From assembly GCA_949775045.1 (NCBI GenBank), contig OX459110.1, positions 12,681,741 to 12,745,740 of the forward strand: a stretch of DNA of 64,000 nucleotides, given 5' to 3'. Of this stretch, positions 21,436-35,321 are shown one piece after another (the stretch's first letter is position 1; each line of letters begins with the position of its first letter). The DNA comes from Metridium senile. Lineage: Eukaryota > Cnidaria > Anthozoa > Actiniaria > Metridiidae. The notes under the pieces are model-generated. The model was not told the origin of the DNA. It saw only the letters and a list, made by a program, of their open reading frames with translations, and did no database searches. The translations under genes were made by a program, and so were the position numbers.

Positions 21436-23454
21436 ATGAGTATTAAGGATATTGAGAAGAGTTCAGCGTTTACTATCCCAACAGCGACGACAATTCGCTT
21501 TCCTATAACTAGCGAGGAAAATGCCGAAGAATCCCGACCCGGTAGTAAATATCCTCTATTATCACCTGTCTTGACTCAGACGAGAAGACGTAGAGCGGTT
21601 AGCACAGCCAAGCAGAAGGAACCTGCAGTTGTAGCTCGACGAAATGCTCGCGAAAGAAAGCGAGTCAAACTCGTCAACGATGGCTTCGTGCGGTTGAGGA
21701 AACACGTCCCGACGGACCCCAAAAACAAGAAACTATCTAAAGTAAAAACCCTACGGAGCGCTATTGATTATATCCGTCATCTTCAACATCTGCTTAGTCA
21801 AGCGAATAAACACCAGCTACATAGTGAATCCGAGCTAGATCCAGCTGCTACTAGTTCAACGATAGAGTGGATCACAACTGACTTGGTGAGTAGCAATAAC
21901 TTCACTTTTTCCCGCCATTCAGAAAGTAGTGTCGTTTCGAGCGACGCGCGTTCCGGCATCCGAATTTCAACTAGGAAAACCACCCCTTACAATTCTATAT
22001 CTAAATTTCACAATCTTAAGCACAGATTTTGCGAGTATAATTTTATTTTTTACAATTATATTTTACAAATGTTCTTTTTAGAGAATATTTTGATCGTTAC
22101 ACTAGCTTGCAGCAGGTCGTTCAATGAACGCGCGTCGCGACAAACGAAATTCATGTACAAATCAACCTCAAAATTCTATCGCTAGGAATCAGAAATTTCA
22201 CATACAACATTGTTCCTGAAGGTAAGAGTTTATTCTAAAAATTCTCGTCTTTTCTTTTTGGAGTATTTTGATCACTAAAGTTCTGTCTGACAGCAGACGC
22301 GCTCCCGATATTTTCATAACATCTCAAAACAAGTTCACAACCTGTAATTCAGAAATTTGCGAGTCAAATACCGCTTTTTCTTACTAGTACAAATAATCAT
22401 TTTTCTCCAATTTTATAGTTACATTCTTGCGTTTTTGGAATATTTTTTCGACTCGACATTGAAGCAACGCTCCTGTCAATATTTCTTATATTCACATTAT
22501 AACAACGTCAAAATTCTAACTATAGTTTAAACCCAGTATTTTTAAGTAAGGAATGATATTCTGTATGTTGAGTTGCGGCATTTTTGTCGAGTTTTTTGTG
22601 TATTTTGTTTGACATCCATTCACTGAAACGACGCCGTCAAATTATTAAATTATTCTCCATCCATGCCTCAAACTGAACAGCTTTAAAAAAATATCTGTCT
22701 AAAATTTAGTATTTTTGAGTAAAGCCATATTGTCCTTTCTTGAAATTGAGCCAGTACAATTTTTTGGTGAGTTTTTTTTTTGCGAGATTTTATTTTCAGG
22801 TTTTGTGATGTTTTTGTTTGAAGATCACGGCGTTCCTAAGCACTTGGCCGATGAGATTCGCTACAAAGAGCCTTAAATAACATTTCTCTCATTGTATCTC
22901 TATGCAAGCACCAAACAGTATAAAAACAAGCTATCTTTTTGCACCGCTTTTTCTTCAAGGAAGCGCCAATATTATGAATGTCTTTCATTCCGTTTTGAAT
23001 TTGAATACGTATTTTAATTATTCCTTTCGAAAAACGCAGGAATAAATAAATAAAAGGAGAGAAAACGCACAACATATAAGTTCAAGAGAAAACATTTAGT
23101 CGCGTGTAGGTTTTTAATTTAAAAATTTAGGTTGCTTGTTGGCTTCAAGCGCAAACATAATAATATATTGCATGTGCTATTAGCCAAAGACGAAATGTCA
23201 GATTAACTAATTCGCTTGAATCGTGAGCATCAATTTGAATATTCCTTATTATTCCTTTTTCCGGTCTAAATGAACTGAAATTTTATTGCTCAAATTACCG
23301 CAAGCAACCTTTGAAAACCTAAAGATCTTAATTCTAACAATCATTTCTTTTGCAGAAAAGAGAAGAAGACTTTAAAGACGAATACAGCAAACCTATTTTT
23401 ACATTTTCGACGCAACAAAGACCGCGTAGTGTAGACCCGGCAAGTTCATACTAA
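21436..23454 (+). CDS. Achaete-scute-like bHLH transcription factor, two exons
   Basis: Exon 1 is 21436-21885 and exon 2 is 23356-23454. The intron (TTG|GTGAGT to TTTTGCAG) is in phase 0 and the joined frame gives 182 residues. The bHLH domain covers residues about 68-120: basic region [11 protein letters not shown] with the E-box-contacting Glu at 73, helix 1, loop with [10 protein letters not shown], and helix 2 with [16 protein letters not shown]. NxRERxRVKLVNxGFxxLRxHVP is the achaete-scute signature. The N-terminal 60 residues are Ser/Thr/Pro-rich, and an Arg cluster (RRRR, residues 50-53) could aid nuclear import. The likely role is a proneural or neural/cnidocyte lineage regulator acting as an E-protein heterodimer, by family. 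The intron contains diverged tandem repeats (about 22000-22800). Without splicing the frame would run on to 22185, which I regard as intron. Confidence 0.9.
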
Positions 23455-25584
23455 AATAACACATATTTGACGAGGAATTTCTAACTTCAAACAAGTTAAA
23501 CCCACTGAAACAGTGTTAGGAAAGAATACCAAGATGTAGGGAAACGTCAGTGTTCAAGAGAAGAAGTGCTTGTCAGAATTAATGAATGAGACGCACGAAG
23601 AACAAAAGATGTTTTAATGTACATATACGCCCTTAAGAGCGAGAAATCTTCACCAACAATGACCGATATATTTATAAATAAAATACCAAATCGAAATCCC
23701 CAGAAATTCACTGGGGGAAAAAGGAATATTATATGATATTATATATATGTAAAATACTTAGAACAAAAGATGAAATATAATTTATACAAAGTGTATGTAG
23801 AGAGTTACATTTTTTCGTTTTAAGCAAATATGGAAAAAGAGGAACTCAATAAATTCTATAGAACGATCAAAAATGGAGAACTATTCTTTGAAAAGTACGG
23901 AATAAGAAACAGTAATTTAAGGTTAAAAGGAGAGGGATGGAGAACAGATAAAGTCTCCTATTCAGAAAATATTGGAGAATTTATCGATCTCCAAGAATAA
24001 GACCAATGTTTTTGAAATATCTTGCTTTCAAAGGTATCTTAAAAAGTGAGTTATTTTTCCAAGAAAAAGTGAGATGATTTTCAGCTCTTTGAATAGACTC
24101 TATGCTTGTTATGAAAACGGAAGTTGAGTTTCGGCAAATTTCTCCGTATTGTAGTTTTCTTCCGGACACTAAAACTCTTATAGACAAAGAAAGCGAAAAA
24201 TTGACTTAATTTCGAGCGGGGAAAAGTAAACTTTTTGTTAATAATGCGAACTTTTGGTTTTATTTCCTCGCGACACAATCTAATAAGAAATAACACAGTG
24301 AAACACAGAATATCAGTAAAGTAAATATTTTGTATTTGCAAGCACAAAAGAATTATAGCTTCTGTGTATCTTAACATTGATTATTTATGAGTTGGGGATA
24401 CTAGAGGCTAATGCTTACAAACTAAAGAACTCGAATTGATTGAGAATTCGTTAGCAAGGATTAACATGATCCGTTCATGAACTTATTTTCAGAAACAAAT
24501 TATCTGGACAAAGAACCAATGAAAAATGACTCAATAGATCCATCGATTTATTTGCTTAACTCCCTCCCTAGTATATTTATTTACATGAAGAACGAAAGCA
24601 GCGAATACCCGGCTAATGGCCACGATCTCTGCAATGAAACTTCATTTGCGTGTATTTTTGAATAAGTAGTATAGATTGTTTTTAAAAATGTGCTTTTTTG
24701 TTTGTCTTGGGAGTGAAAGAAAGTGTGAAAATGCATTTAGTGCCCACGTGTGGAATATAGAATCTTTAATCATGAAATCAACTATCGCCTTGTAATTACT
24801 CGGCCGATAACAAAGACTACAGGCTAGCTTATTCAGCTCCTTTGTGAATCGGGCAACTTGCGATTACTGGAGAGACAAACTGAGAGATTGAAAGAGAGTA
24901 AGCTAAACAAATTCACGGGAATTCATGCTGGAGAGTGGATTGAAAACCAGTTGGAACATATCCTGTGGGTTCTATTGAAACATGAAATAGAAAACAAGGA
25001 CAAATAGATTGAAATTGAACAAAAAAAATTGAATCAAGGAAACGCAAACAAGAAAAAAGTGCTTGAAATGAATCGAAAAAGAACCCAAAACAATTTAGGG
25101 AAATTGACAAGAATCGAACTGAACTTAGATTAATTGAAACATTGAAACGTTCGAAAGAAATGAATTAACTTATAAATTGAAATGAATCGAGAATTTTGGA
25201 AATAAATTAAAAATTTTATGAAATGATGATGAAATATATAAATAGAAACAAATGGAAAAATCGAAACAAAAATTTAAGAAAACAATTCAAACGAAAAACG
25301 AAGAAAAAAAATGCATTTATCAATTTGCAAGAAAAAGATCCAAGTTCACAAAAAGTTTAAACAAATGAAAGGTACACACAATTTATTTTAAAATAATCCG
25401 TTTAAATTATAGTTTCTGCCCATACATCATGATATCAATTATGAGAGAAAAAGTCAATTCCAAAGATAACATATTTAGGGTACATTTGACAGGAGAATAA
25501 TTTGATTGTTGAACTTTATTGATTTATTATACCATTCGTGCACGGAAATGTAGGAAAAAATAAAAAACTCCAATTTTTAAACAA
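23455..25584. other. bHLH 3' flank and intergenic sequence
   Basis: An AATAAAA polyadenylation-type signal lies near 23677, about 220 bp after the bHLH stop. From there on AT-rich sequence and short open frames without domain or splice support. I see no gene. Confidence 0.5.
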
Positions 25585-25990
25585 ATTTTCTATTAAAGCA
25601 AATTGAAAGTTACTGATGCAGTCTTTCAATATAAAGCGAAGACTGAGAAATAACAAAAATATTTAACTTTTTCAGTGAATTTTCCATAAAAATGATTTGT
25701 TTTGAGTGTAAAATAAATTTTCTATAAAAGTAACTTATTGAAAGTTTCTGATGCAATCTTTCAATATAAAGCGGAAAAAATAACAAAAATGTTTAACTTT
25801 TTCAGTGAATTTTCCATAAAAATGATTTGTTTTGAGTGTAATATACATTTTCTATAAAAGTAATTTATTGAAAGTTACTGATGCAATCGTTCAATATAAA
25901 GCGAAAACTGAGAAATAACAAACTGATATTTAACTTTTTCAGTGAATTTTCCATAAAAATGATTTGTTTAGAGTGTACATGATTACTATT
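25585..25990. repeat. Tandem repeat, three units of 130-135 bp
   Basis: GAAAGTTACTGATGCA or a one-base variant starts at 25605, 25740 and 25870. Each is followed by CTTTTTCAGTGAATTTTCC and AAAATGATTTGTTT. Confidence 0.88.
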
Positions 25991-26593
<603 letters not shown>

Positions 26594-26639
26594 TATTTTC
26601 CACAGCAGATCCACATGCTTAGTGGTTATTCAGACTTCT

Positions 26640-26795
26640 GCTGGCACTCACACTCACTACACCTCTACATTAAATATTTTTCACAGTCACACATCACTCC
26701 TCGCATGTTGATTTCATTTGCCTAGGGAGGAAAAACCAGAATATTCTGAGAAAAAACCCTCGTGGCATGGTAGAGAACAACACATCAAACAATCT
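26640..26795 (-). mobile_element. Diverged SINE body, same family as 19190-19310
   Basis: Contains CGCATGTTGATTTCATTTG, AGGGAGGAAAAACCAGAATA, AACCCTCGTGGCATGGTAGA and GAACAACACATCA in the same order as the body at 19.2 kb. The (TAA)n tract to its left could be its tail. Confidence 0.5.
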
Positions 26796-27439
26796 CAATT
26801 GAATTATGGTGGTATCTAGTTGTTTGCGTACATATAGGATCATTCGACACTCGATTTAGGAACTATGTAATTGCTCAATATTTAGAGAGTAGGAGATCCG
26901 TCAAACGCCTACACGAGTAAGAATACTAGCACAGAGCTATTTTTATCTCGAAATGATCCTACGAGGAAACTAAAATGAACCGAAAATTAACAAGAAATGT
27001 AATTAAATTTCGGTGATAAGCATATTTTTTTTGCGTCATGTTCAGGTTATAATTGAAAAAAAAAATTATCTTTATACAAATAAAGAAACAACATAAAAAT
27101 ATAATACTTATAATAACAAAATAAAATAACTGTACGTTTACATAGAAAGAGAAAAATTCTAAAGAAATATAAATTAACTATTGTAAAAAAAAATTCCAAA
27201 AAGAAAAACCTTTAACAAAAAAAATAAATAAATACCTTTTCAAGAGAAAACAAATTCAAACAAAAATTTGTTATTAAATTAAAGAAGTTTATCAACACGA
27301 TCGCTATAAGCAATTACTCTTTTTACGGACAATTCTGTCTTAAGGTTATTGTCATTTTTAAACAGATGCATTTCCACTGCCTCTCCATCTTTAGTTCGTG
27401 ATCGCTCATTAAACACATTTTGAAATCTCGCTCTTAAAA
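26796..27439. other. Intergenic, no gene seen
   Basis: A-rich sequence with several homopolymer runs; nothing recognised. Confidence 0.5.
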
Positions 27440-27695
27440 ACATCACTTTCCTTCATGGTTAAGAAAAAATAACCCTCGACTGTGTTAAGCAAACAAGAAT
27501 CGAACCAAACACTACGCTTAATTTAAAGTAAAGAAAAAGAAAGCGACGCAAAAATTGCTTTTTCAAGTTTCGTTCTCCAAACCCTGAACAATTTCCTTCA
27601 CATGGCGAAGAAAAACTAACTCTCAATTGAGCTAAGCAAACAGAAATCGACCCGAACACTATGTTAAATTAAAAGCAAAAAAAAAGAAAGCGACG
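27440..27695. repeat. Tandem duplication, two units of about 140 bp
   Basis: AAGAAAAAATAACCCTCGACTGTGTTAAGCA-type sequence is repeated as GAAAAACTAACTCTCAATTG with AGCTAAGCA. Each copy is followed by ATCGA-CC-AACACTA and AAAGAAAGCGACG. Confidence 0.7.
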
Positions 27696-28069
27696 TAAAA
27701 ACTGACGCTAGTTTCATGTTTACTTTATGCGTTCCTCGCGTTCGTTTTTCAACTCGAATTTACATAATACATTTTCTTTACACTTCATATAATTCCATGG
27801 CGGAAATCAAAAGCAAATACAACTGACTGGATTTGCGATTTGACAGATAAGGAAACAGAATAAACTGATTAGATTGAAGCGGGAAAAAAGCGGGCAAATG
27901 CCTGACATAAAAGATGCAACTTTTCGTGTTTCACAACTAGTGAAGTTGTCCTCTCGCTAGGTAGAACCTATGCTGTGTAAATTGGACTTCTGGTAGCTAA
28001 ATGAAGATTTGGACATGTAATGCTTGTAAATAGAGTATTTTGACTACATTTATTTTCTTTTTGTTTTTC

Positions 28070-28530
28070 TTTGTTTTGTTACACTCTTCATTTCGGGGGT
28101 TTTTTTTTGTGTTGTTTTGTTTTTATTGCTTGTTTTCGTGCGGTTTTTTTCGTTAATTGTTTTTGTGCACTTTTTTGTTTTGTTTGAGTTTCGTTGGTTG
28201 GTTTGTGCGTTTTTGTTGTTTTTGTGTTGTTTTGGTTTCGTTGTTGGTTTTTGTGCGGTTTTTTGTTTTGTTTTGTTTGCGTTGTTGTTTTTGTGCGGTT
28301 TTTTGTGTTGTTTTGGTTTCGTTGGTTGTTTTTGTGCGTTTTTTTTTTGTTTTGTGTTGTTTTGGTTTCGTTGGTTGTTTTTGTGCGTTTTTGCTTTGTT
28401 TTGTTTTCGTTGGTTGTTTTGGTGCGTTTTTTTGTTTTGTGTTGTTTTGGTTTCGCTGTTGGTTTTTGTGCGCTTTTTGCTTTGTTTTGTGTTGCAAGTT
28501 TGTGCGTTTTTTTTGTTGTCGTTTTGTATT
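28070..28530. repeat. T/G-only minisatellite (TTTTTGTGCGGTTTTTTG units)
   Basis: The plus strand is almost free of A, and its only C's are in TTTCGTTGG or TGCG words. Units of about 40-45 bp contain GTTTTTGTGCGTTTT and TTGGTTTCGTTGGTTG. Phe/Val/Cys-rich and Lys/Thr/Asn-rich frames are artefacts of composition. Confidence 0.9.
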
Positions 28531-28699
28531 TTTTTCCTTCACACAAAATTATCGATTTGTTATTTAATTTTTAAATACATTTTGAGTAAACTGCAAGGTA
28601 TTTTACTTATGTTATTTCTATATGTTCCGATTCTATTTTTGTTATGCATAGAAGTTTCGTGAAATCATGATCACCACAATTATCCTCACAAACATCATC

Positions 28700-29315
28700 A
28701 TCATTACCATCCTCGTCTACAAAAAATCATCATCATCATCACCACCATCATCCCCACCACCACCATCACCCCCAACACCATTATCATCACCATCATCATC
28801 CGACCATCATCATCATCACCATCAACATCACCATCAACATTTTTATGAACACCACCACCACCACCATCATCATCATCACCATCATCATCCCCACCACCAT
28901 CATTATCATTACCATCATCATCCGACGATCACCATCACCATCACCATCACCATCACCATCACCATCACCATCACCATCACCATCACCATCACCATCACCA
29001 TCACCATCACCATCACCATCACCATCACCATCACCATTACCATCACCATCACCATCACCATCAACATTTCCATCAGTGTCACCACCACCACCACCACCAC
29101 CATTATCACATCATCATTTCCGTCAACATTTCCATCATTATCACGAACACCCCCACCACCATCACCATCACCATCATCATGACCGCCATCATCACCACCA
29201 TCATCATCAATATTATAGTCATCACCACCACCACCACCACCATCATCATCACCATTATCATTTCCATCATTATACCATCATCATCGTCATCATCATCACC
29301 ACCATTATTATGATC
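28700..29315. repeat. (ATC)n/(ACC)n and (CATCAC)n microsatellite cluster
   Basis: Mixed ATC/ACC repeats, with a pure CATCAC hexamer run at about 28927-29062. Poly-Ser/Pro and poly-His frames here are not genes. Confidence 0.95.
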
Positions 29316-29602
29316 ATAATCAGCCAAAGATGTATTTTCACTATGAGACGTGTACATTTATATTTTATAATGTGTATAGCTATTTTAAAAAACGTAGAAT
29401 ACTGAATACTGCATACTGAATAGTGTATTGCAAGACAGAAATGCATTCTGGGTCATGTAATATTGTTTAAATATATAACAATTAGTTATTTTATTCTTAG
29501 TGCATGCCATTCAAAACAATATACGAGCTATGGGGAGTAATATCGCTGTATATATATTTTTTAAGAATATTAAAGTTGTCCTTCAGTTGCATTGTGTGTA
29601 AT

Positions 29603-29738
29603 TATAAGAGTGGATTTAAGGCCATATCAGGCTACAATCTTTTCCAGTCGATCTTCTGATGATGTCGGTGCCCGACGAAAGCTAAATATTTGAATATAGA
29701 AAAAACAGTAGTATATGGCCTTAAATCTACTCTTATAA
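29603..29738. mobile_element. Palindromic element, TATAAGAGTGGATTTAAGG arms
   Basis: TATAAGAGTGGATTTAAGGC pairs with GCCTTAAATCTACTCTTATA; the centre holds CCCGACGAAAGCTAAAT. About 136 bp, non-coding. Confidence 0.75.
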
Positions 29739-30135
29739 GCTATTTTCTATTTCAAATTAATGAGACCCACAATTCCCTTTGGTCTTGGAATCCACTATTC
29801 AGTATTCAACGTTTTTTGAAATAGCTGTATACACCAATAGCTTGCAAACCGTAACTACGTCATTATACAGCAGGGGTCTAGATAAATGGCTCCAAATCAA
29901 TCATTTACTAATACATTAGGCAGTCTCATCGGGTAAAAATAGCATTTACATGCTTCATTTTAATGAAGCATGTAATATATATATTAAAATATATATAACA
30001 TGGCTTAGAATAGAAATTATAATTAGGATAGAATGAATATTCGAGACTAGAAAGACATATGAGCCAAAAATTGGAATCGAGCCTATGACCATGATGAATT
30101 TGCGTATTCTAGTCAGAGGCTCTAAGGGACGAATC
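29739..30135. other. Intergenic, small hairpin only
   Basis: A perfect small palindrome CATGCTTCATTTTAATGAAG near 29950 is the only structure noted. Confidence 0.5.
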
Positions 30136-30365
30136 ATTAAATATAATTGATGGATGCGCGATTCTCCAAAAAAAATAATTTTTCCATCGTTAAATAAAGT
30201 CTAAATAAAAGTTTATCAGTATAGTTTATATAAAGTTTATTATTATTTACATTAGATATAATTGATGGTTGCACGATTCTCCAAAAAAATATTTTCCATC
30301 GTTAAAAAAAGTCTAACTAAAAGTTGAAATAAATATCAATTTTGTATAAAGTTTACTATTATTAT
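30136..30365. repeat. Tandem duplication, two units of about 110 bp
   Basis: ATATAATTGATGG followed by CACGATTCTCCAAAAAAA, TTTTCCATCGTTAAA and AAGTCTAA occurs twice. Confidence 0.8.
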
Positions 30366-30854
30366 TATTTATTATCAAATTAACGAGCACAGCTTTAACC
30401 ATGAAGAATCTGGAAAAAATATCGTGCATGAAATAGCATTACTGCCAGGAGTAATTATAACTAATATTTCCGAAATAAAAAAATGGATGACGTCACGTGA
30501 AAGCCAAGAATAATAGTCCACCCCTCCACCCCCCGCTGTGGTACAGGAGACTCTATGGTGAGACTCATGGTGAACAAGGGTAAACATCACATGTAGTGAT
30601 CACGATGGTTAATTTCTTATTCCATCATTATTTCTTTATGATCGATGGTTTATGCGACCCTACCCGACCCCTGACAGTTATAGTATCGACAAATGTAGTA
30701 GGTTTCTATTTAAAGGGCGGAAAAGAATTGTGGGAAAACGTCTAAAATGTAATTAATTACCACAAGACGAACGGAAGGAACTTTGTGGAAACATTGAAGC
30801 ATTATTAAACCAACTCAACTTTAATTTGTATTGGTTTACTTTCCGATTTAATTT

Positions 30855-31905
30855 CCTGTAGTGAATAACTGTGGATCGATACATCAATTTGACCGCTACT
30901 CCTTTTGAGTATTTGAGTAACCACTACTCAATCGTTTAATCAATTATTTGAGTCAACCTCTACTCGGTCGTTTCTGCATTGAATATTTGAGTAACCACTA
31001 CTGAATCGTTTTTGCAGTGCGTAACTGTGGATGCATTGATTAACTCAGTTATTTGAGTAACCACTACTCAGTCGTTTACTCAGTTATTTGAGAGGGTCCT
31101 GAAGGGGGGTCCGAATCCCATTTCCCAGTTTACATTTGGAACAAATCCCAGTAAAAAATCCCATAATCCCATCAGTAAAATCACATATTCCATCAGTTTT
31201 GCTCAAGTTTTCAATCCCATTCCCATTTTCTATTGTTCTTTTATTTGTAAATCCCAGTCCCAGTGCATCAAAAATCCATTTTCTCAGTCAAAAAAGGCCA
31301 ATCCCAGCTCCCATTTTACCCCTTCAGGACCCTCATTTGAGTAACCTCTACTGATCAGTCGTTTCTGCATTGAGTATTTGAGTAACCACTACTCAATCGT
31401 TTTTGCAGTGAGTAACAGTGGATGCATTGATTTACTTAGTTATTTGAGTAACCACTACTCAGTCGTTTTTGCAGTGAGTAACTGTGGCTGCATCGATTTA
31501 CTCATTTATTTTAGTGACCACTACTCAATCGCTTATGCAGTGGCGGAGTAACTGTGGATGCATCACTGAATTAACTCAGTCAATAATCAGTTGAGTAACC
31601 ACTACTCAATCGTTTTTTGCAGTGAGCAACTGTGGATGCATTGATTTACCCAGTTATTTGAGTAACCACTGACTACTCAGACGTTTTTGCAGTGGGTAAC
31701 TGTGAATGCATTGATTTACTCAGTTATTTGAGTAACCACTGACTACTCAGACGTTTTTGCAGTGAGTAACTGTGGATGGACATATCGATTTACTCAGTTA
31801 TTTTAGTGACCACTATACTCAATCGTTTTTGCAGTAAGTAACTGTGGATGTATCAATTTTCTCCGTTATTTGAGTAACCACTACTCGGTCGTTTTCGCAT
31901 TGAAG
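30855..31905. repeat. Minisatellite, unit about 66 bp, same family as 16785-17425
   Basis: Repeated GTGAGTAACTGTGGATGCAT and TTTGAGTAACCACTACTCAG with more variation than the array 14 kb upstream. Interrupted by an inverted-repeat element at 31092-31334. Confidence 0.9.
31092..31334. mobile_element. Inverted-repeat element inserted in the minisatellite
   Basis: Ends GAGGGTCCTGAAGGGG and its complement CCCCTTCAGGACCCTC, flanked on both sides by ATTTGA, a probable 6-bp target duplication. The interior is made of ATCCCAT and AATCCCAG words. 243 bp, no coding capacity. Confidence 0.75.
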
Positions 31906-32744
31906 AGCTTTAGAAAACACACATGAAAGAACAAAGCAATGAAAGACTAGAAAGACTGTTTTGACCAATTGCCATGGTTAAGCCACAAGTCCTTTTTTGT
32001 GAACAAAATCACAAAACAAAGAACCAATTACTTTTGAAAACCTACGAGAGCCACGATTAAATAAAAGATCTTTCATTCGAACAATAAGTAACTGTTTCGC
32101 TGGAACTAATGATCAAACGTTCTTTTTGTTCATTTCCGACGAGTGGCACGTGTAGGCTAATCTGATCAAAGGTTCTATTTAAGTGATATTGACAAATCAC
32201 TAATTTGTTCATCGTGTAAGAAAATGTGATCACGGCAATGATTCTAGAAGATGCTTTCCAAGATCGGCGTGGATTCATTTCCGTTTCGAAGCTTTGATCG
32301 TATCATTTATATGGCTTATTAATAATGGAACAATGTTGCCAATTAAAAACACTCCGACAGTATTCACAAACCACGCTGAGATAACAAAAGAAAATCATTT
32401 CTAACATTTTTTTGAAAAAAGCTAACTATATTTTCTATTTTTTTGGATTCAAAGTTATTAGACAATTTTGACAATGCAAGTATTAAGGGCGTCTACATTT
32501 TGAGTTGCAATAAATATGTTCACTAGGAAAAAGGAATCAGTTTTATACACCTTTTTTGAAATTTAACGTAATTTCTCATACTGAGTACCGTATCTTGACA
32601 AGAATTAACAATTTTAAGCCTCTATACTCAATGTTTCAAAAATGTATGCTTATGTATCACTAGTTTCTATTAAATACAAGTCATAGAACTAACATATATC
32701 CATAAATAAATAAATTCGATTATATATGTAAAGTTACTAGAACT
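31906..32744. other. Intergenic, no gene seen
   Basis: Unique AT-rich sequence; open frames below 75 codons without domains. Confidence 0.5.
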
Positions 32745-33030
32745 GAGAAGATGAAGAAGAAGAAGAAGAAGAAACAGAAGAAGATGAAAAAGAAGAAGAA
32801 GAAGAAGAAGAAGAAGAAGAAGAAGAAGAAGAAGAAGAAGAAGAAGAAGAAGAAGAAGACTAAGAAGAAGAAGAAAAGACGACGACGACGAAGAAGAAAG
32901 GGGAAGAAGAAGAGAGTTAAAAGAATAGTAAAAACAAGCTAAGGGTAAATACAACAATGGGAAAGAAAATGAAATAGGCCGGAGAAGAATAGGGAAGAGG
33001 AGGAGGAGAAGAAGAAGAAGAAAAAAAATG
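32745..33030. repeat. (GAA)n purine microsatellite
   Basis: GAA repeats on the plus strand with (GAC) and GGA variants. Purine/pyrimidine mirror sequence of this length can form triplex DNA. Poly-Lys and poly-Leu frames are artefacts. Confidence 0.95.
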
Positions 33031-33479
33031 TAAAATTCAGTCTAAGGAAAAATAATATTTTCTCAACAACACCGACACTTAAATATGCATTAGCTATATT
33101 AAGCCTATTGCAAATTCTATACGTTGAATCAAGACAAAATCATTACTCACGTCACACTTTCAACAAGCAAAAACTAAACGAACAAAAGCGTTTCACCAGG
33201 TTTTGATGCTCGTAAAAACGCAAGAGCGCATGGGTTATCTACTTCTCGTCTGTCATCCCGCCGACAGGTCGGTTTAATCACTATTGTCAAACTCACACAA
33301 AGGTGATTAAAAATCTTGTAGTACAAGATTAAATCGACTCTTTAGAAAATTAGGAAAGCATACGTTGATTTTATGTCTTGCTTTGTGTAGGTCGTTAGTA
33401 GCAAAGCAAATATTTACCCAATGGCGCGTGGACGTTGAACTGATGATTATACTTTGGGCGTGTAGGCATTTGGCACAGC

Positions 33480-34065
33480 CTTTGTGTAAATAAACTAGTA
33501 CAAAGTTCTGAAAAGAACTTAGGAACGAACTAATTGAATAAAGAAAACTAAACAGCTTAGCAATAACCAAAATTAGTAATTTGTGCAATTATAGATTTTC
33601 TGTTCTTTTGTAAACAAAGTAGTACCATGTTCTGAAAAGAACTTATGAACGAACTAATTGAATAAAAGAAAACTATACAGCTTAGCAATAACGTAAGTTA
33701 GCTTAAAATGAGTAAATTAGGCAATTATATAGATTTTTTGTTCTTCTGTAAACAAAGTAGAACAAAGTTCTGTGAAGAACTTAGGAACGAACTAATTGAA
33801 TAAGAGAAAACTATACAGCTTAGCAAAGACGTAAGTTAGCTTAAAATGAGTAAATTAGGCAATTATAGATTTTTTGTTCTTCTGTAAACAAAGTAGTACA
33901 AACTTCTGTGAAGAACTTAGAAACGAACTAATTGAATAAGAGAAAACTATACAGCTTAGCAATAACGTAAGTTAATTTGAAAAAAGGAATTTGGGCAATT
34001 ATGGATTTTTTGTTCTTCTGTAAACAAAGAAGCATAAAGTTCTTAATTAAGCACTTTGTAATTGT
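33480..34065. repeat. Tandem repeat, four to five units of 124-138 bp
   Basis: ACTATACAGCTTAGCAATAA-type words start at 33548, 33672, 33810 and 33946. Each unit includes TTTTTTGTTCTTCTGTAAAC and GAACGAACTAATTGAATAA-like sequence. Confidence 0.88.
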
Positions 34066-34644
34066 ACGAACTAATTAAATAAACTATAACGTACTTTAAT
34101 TTGGTCTTTCAATTCGATGCACTATTCGTATCCAGTTTTCACAATTATTAATAATAATTATTCATACTTATGTAATGCGCAAATACATATATGATCTTTT
34201 TTCTAAATAGCTTTGAATAGTTATATGTAGAAATTTACTCGATAGGCCGAGCACAAGCTCTTTTCAATCCACGAACAACACCTATTCACTCCTCTTTGTT
34301 CTCATTGCAATGCGTTTTCTACAAATGGTGTGTATATTTAGTGTTTTACAACCCCCTCCTCTAGTTCCATTGTATTCTTTTTAATTGGACTGGTATAATA
34401 TTCAAGATAGCTTAACAATCCCTTTAGAGGAAAAACAATGATGGCACGAGCCGGTTATAACAGATGACACATGGCTAGCATTCATTGTGACATTGTCAGA
34501 ACTAAATGAGATCTTGTCTTAGTTATCATTGTAGCTATTGGCATTTACTTGATGGCAGTGACAGACAGACAGACTGTTAGACAGCTTGATAGGCATACAA
34601 ATTGGCAGACAGACAGACAGACAGATTTCATATACTAACCACAC

Positions 34645-35215
34645 TCATTGTATATACGGCGTGGCAGCAATGTGGAATGACCCTTTACTCTGCGGTGGAC
34701 AACCTTTTTGAAATTACTGTACATAAAACCTTATTACTACCTTTAGAAAAATGTTGTTTGGTAATTATATTTTCTATTTTAAAATGACCTGTCACTGGTT
34801 AATATCAAAAAGAGGTGTTTCTTTCCGTCTTGGCATGACCCTTTACTTTAATTGTGGTACATGTACAACCTTTTTGAAATTACTGTACATAACACCTTTA
34901 GAAAAAGGTTGTTTGATAAATATATTTTCTATTTTAAAATAACCCGTTTATATATAAAAGAGGTGTTTGCCCAGAGTTCTTTTCCGTTTTGGCATGATCC
35001 TATACTTTGTGGCCGTACAACCTTTTTGAAATTACTGTACATAAAACCTTATTACTACCTTTAGAAAAATGTTGTCTGACAATTATATTTTCTATTATAA
35101 AATGAACCATTTATATATAAAAGAGGATTTTACCCAAAATTCCTTTCCGTCTTGGAATGACCTATTAGACCTATTACTTTGTGTTGGACAACCTTAATGA
35201 AATTACTTAATTACT
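34645..35215. repeat. Tandem repeat, four units of about 165 bp
   Basis: Units share CAACCTTTTTGAAATTACTG, TTATATTTTCTATTTTAAAA and TATATATAAAAGAGG. The short hydrophobic frames inside are artefacts. Confidence 0.85.
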
Positions 35216-35321
35216 ACCTTCAATTAACGAGCCACGACCTCCCCTAACAAAAGCATTTCATTCACACTTTTTCAACACTTTTTTAAGGGGAAATCAAAAG
35301 GTGTCAAGTCTCCAATCTCAC

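Noticed and set aside
21886..22185. Read-through extension of the bHLH frame to 249 codons
   Set aside because: A consensus donor GTGAGT and an in-phase second exon with its own stop explain the sequence better; the extension has no recognisable features.
24477..24665. 62-codon plus-strand open frame
   Set aside because: No domain, no splice or promoter context, and length expected by chance in AT-rich DNA.
28088..28662. Lys/Thr/Asn-rich and Phe/Val/Cys-rich frames of 126-181 codons
   Set aside because: Products of a T/G-only minisatellite; four overlapping frames cannot all be genes and none has a domain.
28667..29405. Poly-His and Ser-Pro repeat frames
   Set aside because: Translation of CATCAC and ATC/ACC microsatellites.
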